Part shown: positions 1 through 4,543 of the stretch, in pieces | Layout: each line of letters opens with the position of its first letter | Position numbering within the stretch: the stretch's first letter is position 1 | Origin: an uncultured Caulobacterales bacterium | GTDB lineage: Bacteria; Pseudomonadota; Alphaproteobacteria; Caulobacterales; Caulobacteraceae | Direction: 5' to 3' | NCBI GenBank assembly: GCA_903889785.1 | Contig: CAISYT010000141.1 | Location: 1 to 7,059, forward strand | DNA length: 7,059 nt | The notes under the pieces: model-generated | Seen by the model: the letters and a program-made list of their open reading frames with translations, nothing else | Databases searched by the model: none | What the model was told of the DNA's origin: nothing | Translations under genes and position numbers: made by a program

Positions 1-204
1 CTGAGGCTTGATTTCGACCAGCCGGTCGATCGTGAGATTCAGCTTGAAGACGTCCGCGCCGGTGCCTTTTTCAAGCTCACCCCCGCCCTGCGCCTCGGCG
101 GCGCGGTCAGCCTGAGCCAGCCTGATCCCAAAGCCCTGATCAGCAAGGCCCAGCCCCCGGAATCCACGCCCCGCGTGCGCCTCGAGACCGCCTTCAAGTT
201 CTAG
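1..204 (+). CDS. ntrZ: NtrZ-like small periplasmic regulatory protein, 3' end only
   Basis: This is an open frame from the window edge to TAG at 202-204, giving the last 67 residues; the start lies outside. The visible part reads as an amphipathic beta-rich tail (DVRAGAFFKLTPALRLGGAVSL), then a Pro/Lys-rich stretch, and ends RVRLETAFKF. This ending and the 'DVRAGA..K.TP.LR.GG' pattern match what I remember of the NtrZ family of small exported proteins in Caulobacterales. In Caulobacter, NtrZ restrains the histidine kinase NtrY from the periplasm. A signal peptide would be expected upstream but cannot be checked here. The location near cenR also agrees with my memory of the Caulobacter order. 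Identity is by pattern recall only; any small exported protein ending in a beta strand would be an alternative. Confidence 0.6.
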   Translation: MRLDFDQPVDREIQLEDVRAGAFFKLTPALRLGGAVSLSQPDPKALISKAQPPESTPRVRLETAFKF

Positions 205-207
205 ACC

Positions 208-822
208 TTAGGGTCGGACGAAAGCTCCGACGGCCGCCAGGCCCGCGACCCCGGTCGCCGCGACCCTGCGCGCATTCGATGCGCTAATTCCGCCTAGCGC
301 GTAGACCGGTCCGGCCAGGCTTCGTGCCAATAGCGCCAGCGGCAGCAATCCTATCGCCCCCCCCGCCGACGGGCTCTGGCTGGGCATGACGGCGGATACC
401 ACCACCGCGTCCGCCCCTAAGGCCAGAGCTAGCCGCGCGGCCGCAGGCGAGTGTGCCGCCGCGGTTAGCAACAGGCCCCGACCGGAAAGGTCAGGCAGTC
501 GCCCCACAAATCGCTCCGGAAGGTGCACCCCGTCCGCTTTCACGGCGTGCGCTAATCCGACATCGGCACCGATCAGCAGCAGCACGCCGCGCCGCCAGGT
601 TAGGCGCCGCAGGGCCTGCGCCACATTAAGCGCGCCCTCCGCTCCGAACGTCCGGAAAACCAGGGCTGATCCGCGCGGTAAGCCCGCTGCCAGTCGAAGC
701 ACATCCCCACTCCGTTCCGGGTCGGTGAAGGCCAATAGACGGGGCAGCCTCTTTGCGCCGGCCGTACAAGGCCTTAGCCTGTGCGACGCACGCCGCAGCG
801 CTTCCACTTGGTTCAAGAGCAT
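208..822 (-). CDS. Thiamine phosphate synthase (ThiE/TenI)-family protein, divergent active site
   Basis: The 204-residue product has the TIM-barrel pattern of ThiE/TenI: LLAFTDPER near the N-terminus (about 29-37), FRTFG (56-60), ADGVHL (96-101), AHS (123-125), ADAVVVSAVMPSQSP (137-151) and the phosphate-binding end strand VYALGGIS (173-180). ThiE joins HMP-pyrophosphate and thiazole phosphate to form thiamine phosphate; TenI is a related thiazole tautomerase. Several ThiE hallmarks are missing. The usual I-N-D before ADGVHL is I-G-A here (84-86), the Asp expected after HLGQ is absent in HLPERF, and the P-T-x-T-K loop is MPSQSP without lysine. The TenI-type HS pair (124-125) is kept. Synthase activity is therefore doubtful. 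The ATG at 822 was chosen because the longer frame from 1038 would lie inside yggS. It diverges from yggS and its stop lies 3 bp from the ntrZ-like stop. Confidence 0.8.
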   Translation of the reverse strand: MLLNQVEALRRASHRLRPCTAGAKRLPRLLAFTDPERSGDVLRLAAGLPRGSALVFRTFGAEGALNVAQALRRLTWRRGVLLLIGADVGLAHAVKADGVHLPERFVGRLPDLSGRGLLLTAAAHSPAAARLALALGADAVVVSAVMPSQSPSAGGAIGLLPLALLARSLAGPVYALGGISASNARRVAATGVAGLAAVGAFVRP

Positions 823-831
823 CACCCGTCC

Positions 832-1518
832 ATGAGCGTCCGCGCCGCTATTTTGACCCGCATCGAACGGGCCGCCCTGGCGGCGGGGCGTGACCCCGCC
901 GATGTGACCCTGGTCGCCGTCAGCAAGCAACAGGCTTGGTGGGCGATAGAGCCGGTTTTGCAAGAGGGCCAAGCGGTGTTTGGCGAAAACCGCGTGCAGG
1001 AAGCGCAGGAGCGCTGGGGCATTGAACGGTTCCGCCACCCCGACCTCGAACTGCGCCTGATCGGCCCGCTGCAGACCAATAAAGTCAAGGTCGCCTTGGG
1101 CCTTTTCGGCGTCATTGAGACGGTCGACCGCGAAAAACTAGCCGTCACCATCGCAGAAGAATCCTCGCGCGGGTGCTTCACGCCGCGCCTCTATGTCCAG
1201 GTCAATACCGGGTCTGAGCCGCAGAAGGCCGGAATTCTGCCCAAGGATGCCGACGGCCTGCTCAGGATTTGCCGAGGTCTGGGGTTGGAGATCGAGGGCC
1301 TGATGGCCATCCCGCCCGCTGACGAACCGCCTCGGCCGCATTTTATGCTGCTGGCCGAAATCGCCGCCGCCAACGGTATCGACAAGCTGTCGATGGGCAT
1401 GAGTGCCGACTTTGAGGATGCTGTGAGATGCGGTGCAACCAGTGTGCGCGTTGGCTCAGCCCTGTTCGGGAGCCGCCCCGATCCGAATCTGATCGCCCGG
1501 ACGGACCTCAGCGAGTAG
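832..1518 (+). CDS. yggS: YggS/PLPBP-family pyridoxal phosphate homeostasis protein
   Basis: The 228-residue product is the usual length for this fold-type III PLP-binding family (YggS, PROSC), which buffers pyridoxal 5'-phosphate in the cytoplasm and has no proven enzyme activity. Family signatures appear in order: VAVSKQQ with the PLP-bonding lysine at 32, FGENRVQEA (50-58), LIGPLQTNK (76-84), VNTG (124-127), GLMAIPP (156-162), and LSMGMSADFEDAV followed by VRVGSALFG (186-213), which holds the phosphate-binding Ser/Gly residues. The ATG at 832 gives the typical N-terminus MSVRAAILTRIE; an in-frame GTG at 781 would add 17 residues that overlap the ThiE-like gene and is not favoured. The ribosome site is weak (AAGAG about 11 bp upstream). 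The last 63 bp overlap the opposite-strand L,D-transpeptidase-family gene. Nothing essential appears to be missing. Confidence 0.95.
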   Translation: MSVRAAILTRIERAALAAGRDPADVTLVAVSKQQAWWAIEPVLQEGQAVFGENRVQEAQERWGIERFRHPDLELRLIGPLQTNKVKVALGLFGVIETVDREKLAVTIAEESSRGCFTPRLYVQVNTGSEPQKAGILPKDADGLLRICRGLGLEIEGLMAIPPADEPPRPHFMLLAEIAAANGIDKLSMGMSADFEDAVRCGATSVRVGSALFGSRPDPNLIARTDLSE

Positions 1519-1971
1519 CTGCTCCATATCGGCACGCGCCAGCGCAACGCAGCCCTCTGTCGGTGCATACTCCGGTTTCGCGAGGTGCAGGAAGATGGCC
1601 GAGCCCATTGGTGCCACGGGCGGGTCGTCGTTGTGTCCGAGGACGAGCACCAGGTCGTACAGATGGTCGTCGCGCCACATGGCCTCTGCGCTGGCAAGGT
1701 AGGGCAGCCTCACAGGACGATTGTAGGCGGCATCGCTCGGGTCGTCGCACCAGCCATCGTCGGGCTGGATCGGTGCGGTTTCCAGGGCGGTGTGCGGCAA
1801 GCCCCGATCGGGCCGATAAAGCAGGCGTCGGATGGGCCAGGTCCCCAGCGGCGTTGCCCCATCGCCCTCGCGCTTATCGGCGGCCAGCAGGGCCCCACTT
1901 CGCCCAAAGGCGCAACGTACCGCGCACGATCCGATCAGGAACCGGCCATCGAGGCGCGCCTCAAAGATCAT
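1456..1971 (-). CDS. L,D-transpeptidase (YkuD)-family protein without signal peptide
   Basis: The 171-residue product carries the YkuD catalytic pattern in the variant form common in alphaproteobacteria: LVLGHNDD (109-115, His113), GSAIFLHL (123-130, His129) and PTEGCVAL (137-144) with the catalytic cysteine at 141. YkuD proteins form 3-3 peptidoglycan crosslinks or attach lipoproteins to the wall through a Cys acyl-enzyme. N-terminal hallmarks of this subfamily include ADKREGDGATPLGTWPIRR (31-49) and a Trp/Asp-rich middle (DDGWCDDP, 71-78). The N-terminus, MIFEARLDGRFLIGS, is not a signal peptide and no membrane segment is seen, so export is unexplained. The ATG at 1971 is supported by GGAG four bases upstream; a longer frame reaching 2298 runs into cenR and is rejected. 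The TGA stop lies inside yggS (63-bp antisense overlap). The gene diverges from cenR. Confidence 0.88.
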   Translation of the reverse strand: MIFEARLDGRFLIGSCAVRCAFGRSGALLAADKREGDGATPLGTWPIRRLLYRPDRGLPHTALETAPIQPDDGWCDDPSDAAYNRPVRLPYLASAEAMWRDDHLYDLVLVLGHNDDPPVAPMGSAIFLHLAKPEYAPTEGCVALARADMEQLLAEVRPGDQIRIGAAPEQG

Positions 1972-1975
1972 TTGT

Positions 1976-1982
1976 CTCCCCC
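1976..1982 (-). promoter_or_regulatory. Ribosome binding site of the L,D-transpeptidase gene
   Basis: GGGGGAG reads on the minus strand, with GGAG (1979-1976) four bases before the ATG at 1971. This decides the start over the long upstream extension that would overlap cenR. Confidence 0.6.
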
Positions 1983-2020
1983 GCTTGGCTCTCACCCCCA
2001 CTTTAGGGCATGCTCTCGCC

Positions 2021-2707
2021 ATGGCCCAGCGCAAGACTCTCTTGATCATCGACGACGACGCCGACCTCCGCAGCGCCCTCGCGGAGCAGTTGCAGTTGCA
2101 CGAAGAGTTCGATGCCAAGGAGGCCGGAACCGCGGCAGAAGGCGTCAAGGCGGTGCGAGAGCTGCGCCCTGACCTCATTTTGCTCGATGTCGACCTGCCC
2201 GACATGGATGGTCGCGAAGCCTGCCGCCTGATGCGCAAGGGCGGTGCCGCCCAGCCGATCATCATGCTGACCGCTGCGGCAAGTGATTCGGATGCCATCC
2301 TGGGCTTGGATGCCGGTGCCAGCGACTATGTAACCAAGCCGTTCCGTTTCGGCGTGCTCCTGGCCCGAATCCGGGCCCAACTGCGCAGTCACGAGGCCAG
2401 CGAAGATGCCCTTTTCCGCATTGGCCCCTATATTTTCCGACCCAGCGCCAAACAGCTGCTCGACGACAGGGGCGGCAAGGTTCGCTTGACCGAGAAGGAA
2501 ACTTCGATCCTGAAACATCTCTACCGCGCTGGCGAAAGGCCGGTGACGCGTGAGGAATTATTGGCCGAGGTGTGGGGATACAATCCTGGGGTCACGAGCC
2601 ACACCCTAGAGACCCACGTCTATCGCTTGCGCCAGAAAATCGAGCCTGACCCGGCGCACGCCAAGCTTTTGATCACCGAACCGGGTGGGTACCGGCTAGA
2701 GCCCTAG
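2021..2707 (+). CDS. cenR: OmpR-family response regulator, CenR-type
   Basis: The 228-residue product has an N-terminal receiver domain (about 5-121) and a C-terminal winged-helix DNA-binding domain (about 132-226). Receiver residues are all present: acidic pair D11/D12, phospho-acceptor D56 in LLDVDLPDMDG, T84 and K106 in YVTKPF. The effector half carries KVRLTEKE, the TREELLAEVWGYN element and SHTLETHVYRLRQKIEPD, ending TEPGGYRLEP. This closely resembles CenR of Caulobacter as I recall it. That regulator is essential there, pairs with the histidine kinase CenK, and controls envelope integrity; orthologues act in envelope control in other alphaproteobacteria. No kinase gene is adjacent, as expected for CenR, whose partner is encoded elsewhere. 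The ATG at 2021 was chosen because it gives MAQRKTLLIIDDD; an extension from 1832 overlaps the opposite gene. AGGG lies 13 bases upstream, so ribosome binding looks weak. The TAG stop lies 3 bp from the xth stop. Confidence 0.93.
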   Translation: MAQRKTLLIIDDDADLRSALAEQLQLHEEFDAKEAGTAAEGVKAVRELRPDLILLDVDLPDMDGREACRLMRKGGAAQPIIMLTAAASDSDAILGLDAGASDYVTKPFRFGVLLARIRAQLRSHEASEDALFRIGPYIFRPSAKQLLDDRGGKVRLTEKETSILKHLYRAGERPVTREELLAEVWGYNPGVTSHTLETHVYRLRQKIEPDPAHAKLLITEPGGYRLEP

Positions 2708-2710
2708 CAC

Positions 2711-3517
2711 CTAGACCGCGAAATCTGCGATCACCGGCGCGTGGTCGCTGGGCCGTTCCCACGCCCGGACATGGTCCAGCACCCGAGCCCGCGGCTTACC
2801 GCCGGCAAAGGCGGCGTCTTTCAGACCCGGGCTGATCAGGATGTGGTCGAGCAGCAGCCCGCGATTGCTTTGGCGGAAGTCAGCGGCGCGGTAGCTCCAC
2901 CAGCTGGCGAGCTTCTCCGGTTCGGGTGTGGCTTCACGCAGCAGGTTGCTAAAGCCTATCGACCCCATCAGCGCCGCGAAGGCCTCGACCTCCACCGGCG
3001 TATGGCTGACGATCTTACTCATGTGGCGGTGGTTCCAGACATCAAACTCGCCGGGGGCCACATTGAGGTCGCCGGTGACGATCAGGGGTTTTTTCGGATC
3101 GCGCCTCGCCATCTCGGCGGTAAGCGTCTCGTAGAAGTCCAGCTTGTGATCAAATTTCTTGTTCAACGCACGGTCGGCCACGTCGCCGCCGGCTGGAATG
3201 TAGAAGTTCTGGATTTCAACCCCGGCGACGGACGCCTGCACACAGCGGGCATGGCCCTCGCGACAGACATCCAGGGGCGCCACCGGATCGAGCGGCAGGC
3301 GCGAGGCAATGGCCACACCATGCCAGCCCTTCTGGCCGGCGATCTTTAAATACGGCAGGCCGATAGCGGCGAATTCGTCGCGCGGAAACTCGTGCTCTTG
3401 GCACTTGATTTCCTGCATGCACAGGAGGTCGATCCCGTGCTCGTCCATCAGCCGCCCGGCCTGTTCGACCCGCAGACGCACCGAGTTCACGTTCCAGGTG
3501 GCAACCCGAAGGCGCAT
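2711..3517 (-). CDS. xthA: Exodeoxyribonuclease III (Xth/AP endonuclease)
   Basis: The 268-residue product matches the length and motifs of the ExoIII branch of the exonuclease-endonuclease-phosphatase family, which nicks DNA at abasic sites and degrades 3' ends in base excision repair. Visible motifs are ATWNVNSVR (6-14, Asn9), MQEIKCQ (34-40, metal ligand Glu36), NFYIPAGG (104-111, Tyr106), TGDLNVAP (148-155, Asp150 and Asn152), the MSKIVSHTPVE segment, LLLDHILIS (221-229, Asp224) and the closing PSDHAPV (256-262, catalytic Asp258-His259 pair). All catalytic positions correspond to those of E. coli ExoIII. The ATG at 3517 has a good ribosome site. An intrinsic terminator ends only 34 bp upstream, so expression needs either read-through or a promoter very close to the start. 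It converges on cenR with a 3-bp gap. Confidence 0.96.
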   Translation of the reverse strand: MRLRVATWNVNSVRLRVEQAGRLMDEHGIDLLCMQEIKCQEHEFPRDEFAAIGLPYLKIAGQKGWHGVAIASRLPLDPVAPLDVCREGHARCVQASVAGVEIQNFYIPAGGDVADRALNKKFDHKLDFYETLTAEMARRDPKKPLIVTGDLNVAPGEFDVWNHRHMSKIVSHTPVEVEAFAALMGSIGFSNLLREATPEPEKLASWWSYRAADFRQSNRGLLLDHILISPGLKDAAFAGGKPRARVLDHVRAWERPSDHAPVIADFAV

Positions 3518-3523
3518 GGGGTT

Positions 3524-3528
3524 TCCTT
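3524..3528 (-). promoter_or_regulatory. Ribosome binding site of xthA
   Basis: AAGGA lies six bases before the ATG at 3517 on the minus strand. This is one of the clearest Shine-Dalgarno sites in the window and fixes the xthA start. Confidence 0.7.
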
Positions 3529-3551
3529 GAATTCTGTTGGAGCAGCGGACG

Positions 3552-3586
3552 AAAAAACGCCCGGGCGGAGATCGGACCCGGGCGTT
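3552..3586 (-). terminator. Intrinsic terminator, minus strand
   Basis: On the minus strand AACGCCCGGG (3586-3577) and CCCGGGCGTT (3565-3556) form a perfect 10-bp GC-rich stem with an 11-nt loop, and six T (3557-3552) overlap and follow its base. The T-run is on the minus-strand 3' side; the plus-strand reading has only a broken T-tract. It lies 168 bp after the lolA stop and 34 bp before the xthA start, so it ends either lolA read-through or a separate short transcript. Confidence 0.85.
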
Positions 3587-3665
3587 AAGGTTTTCGTTAT
3601 TCCGTGTCGAGAGGGGGCTTGCCCGAACGGAGCTTGGCGGCGCGAGACCTGCGCGTCCAATGTGT
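3552..3665 (-). ncRNA. Candidate small RNA (about 110 nt) or structured xthA leader
   Basis: Between lolA and xthA the minus strand folds by eye into three hairpins in a row. The first (3660-3634) pairs TTGG with CCAA and inside it GCGC with GCGC, with a 7-nt loop. The second (3631-3601) pairs TCCGT with ACGGA around a C-rich interior that includes GCCCCCTCTC. An A-rich linker (3600-3587) follows, then the 10-bp terminator with six T. A TTGACT box (3698-3693) sits upstream at a distance giving a start near 3665. Structured 5' part, A-rich stretch and terminal U-run are the usual layout of a trans-acting small RNA, and the exposed C/U-rich segment could pair with G-rich ribosome sites. I do not recognise it as a named family. 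The alternative is an attenuating leader of xthA. The 5' end is inferred. Confidence 0.4.
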
Positions 3666-3698
3666 GACTACAGGGCCACAAGCAAGCGTAAAAGTCAA
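3666..3698 (-). promoter_or_regulatory. Possible promoter for the lolA-xthA intergenic transcript
   Basis: On the minus strand TTGACT (3698-3693) matches a sigma-70-type -35 box of alphaproteobacteria. The region 17-19 bases further, CCCTGTAGTC, is a poor -10 match (neither TATAAT-like nor the Caulobacter GCTANAWC form). It is the only good -35 in this gap and is placed to serve the candidate RNA or xthA. The call rests on one half of the promoter. Confidence 0.3.
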
Positions 3699-3753
3699 TC
3701 AAAATCGTCATCGGGCTTGTGCGCGACAAAAAAGTATCAGCCATTCTGTTGGC

Positions 3754-4419
3754 CTAGCGGGTGTGAATTGCGGGCCGCGGGTTTCGCAGAACGAACAGGG
3801 ATGAGTCTAGACGAGATGACGGCTTGAAATCTGTCAGCCGCACGCGGGTCATGCCGCCGCGCGGATCGACCAGGGTCCAGCCCGCGAGGGTCAGGGGGCG
3901 GTCGGTGAAATCCAAGGTTATCGAGCCGCGGGTCAGTTTGCGCGGGTCTTCGGCGGTCAGCGAAAACCCGTCTGCGCGCTGGGTGACGCGGGTGACTTTC
4001 ACCCCGCCGTTCAGCTTGATGCGGCCAGCCAGGAAAAGGCCCAGCGGCGTCGCGCCCTCTGGCGTGGAATCGAACGTCTTCAGCCGCCGGTCGAGTACCG
4101 ATACCAGGCTTCCGTCGGCCACGACGAGGAGACCTGAAGGCGGGTCATATTCGAAGCGGGCCTTTCCAGGGCGCTGTAGGCTGATGGTCCCCTCTGTCAC
4201 CGTGCCGCGCGCATCGGTCTGCGCGAACCGACCGGTGGCGGTGCTCAGCCCCTCCAGATAGGCTACCGCCCGGTCGACGATGGCCTGGTCGTCGGGGCTC
4301 AGCGGCGTCGACGCAGGCTTGCCGGCCGCAATGGCAGGCGCAGGGGCTTGCGGCGTCTGCGCTGTGGCGGCAAACGGCACCAGAGCTAGGGCGAGCAGGA
4401 GGAGTGCATATTTCATCAT
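3754..4419 (-). CDS. lolA: Outer membrane lipoprotein carrier protein LolA
   Basis: The 221-residue product starts with a clear signal peptide (MMKYALLLLALALVPFAATA, likely cut after Ala20) and a Pro/Ala-rich spacer. The LolA fold follows from about residue 44: GRFAQTDARGTVTEG (63-77), LQRPGKARFEYDPP (81-94), VVADGSLVSVLDRR (99-112), then beta strands to LDSSLFVLRNP near the end. LolA takes lipoproteins from the inner-membrane LolCDE complex through the periplasm to the outer membrane. The ATG at 4419 is preferred because TAGGA (4430-4426) sits six bases upstream; the next codon is also ATG (4416). The gene follows ftsK on the same strand after 124 bp. After the TAG a weak stem (GGCCA/TGGCT) overlapping the stop, with six T shortly after, could give partial termination. 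LolA proteins vary greatly in sequence; identity rests on the pattern above. Confidence 0.88.
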   Translation of the reverse strand: MMKYALLLLALALVPFAATAQTPQAPAPAIAAGKPASTPLSPDDQAIVDRAVAYLEGLSTATGRFAQTDARGTVTEGTISLQRPGKARFEYDPPSGLLVVADGSLVSVLDRRLKTFDSTPEGATPLGLFLAGRIKLNGGVKVTRVTQRADGFSLTAEDPRKLTRGSITLDFTDRPLTLAGWTLVDPRGGMTRVRLTDFKPSSRLDSSLFVLRNPRPAIHTR

Positions 4420-4462
4420 CAGCAGTCCTAGATCGCGAAGGCGGCGCCCTCAAGCCACCGCT

Positions 4463-4470
4463 GGTTTAGC
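4463..4470 (-). promoter_or_regulatory. Possible -10 element for lolA
   Basis: GCTAAACC on the minus strand matches seven of eight positions of the Caulobacter housekeeping -10 form GCTANAWC and lies 43 bp before the lolA start. No convincing -35 sits 10-14 bp further upstream, so this is weak. The rest of the 124-bp ftsK-lolA gap holds the dyad at 4513-4528. Confidence 0.2.
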
Positions 4471-4512
4471 CAATCGGCATAGGTTGATCTGAAAACCGAC
4501 CGATTCCACCCA

Positions 4513-4528
4513 TTTCGTAAACACGAAA
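4513..4528. repeat. Perfect dyad TTTCGT-N4-ACGAAA between ftsK and lolA
   Basis: TTTCGT and ACGAAA form a perfect 6-bp inverted repeat around a 4-bp centre, 15 bp after the ftsK stop. On neither strand is it followed by a T-run, so it is not a standard terminator. Its size and AT-rich arms fit an operator for a dimeric regulator upstream of lolA, or a small RNA hairpin protecting the ftsK 3' end. Confidence 0.4.
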
Positions 4529-4543
4529 CGAAAAGGCCCAGCG

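Noticed and set aside
823..1038. Upstream extension of the ThiE-like gene to 1038
   Set aside because: The added 72 residues are the reverse strand of yggS and show no ThiE homology; the fold begins after the ATG at 822.
1993..2006. A 14-base match (CACCCCCACTTTAG) to the ftsK stop region at 4543-4556 in inverted orientation
   Set aside because: It is C-rich and short, close to chance expectation for all pairwise comparisons in 7 kb, with no further similarity on either side.
1832..2020. Upstream extension of cenR to 1832
   Set aside because: The added residues are basic and low-complexity, lie opposite the L,D-transpeptidase gene, and precede the canonical receiver start.
3487..3744. An 85-codon minus-strand frame starting just after the lolA stop
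   Set aside because: It overlaps the xthA start, covers the terminator hairpin, has no recognisable motif and no ribosome site; the DNA is better explained as structured RNA or leader.
3728..3760. A weak stem (GGCCA/TGGCT) followed by six T just after lolA
   Set aside because: The stem is only five pairs with one wobble, and four to five unpaired bases separate it from the T-run, so I did not call it a terminator.
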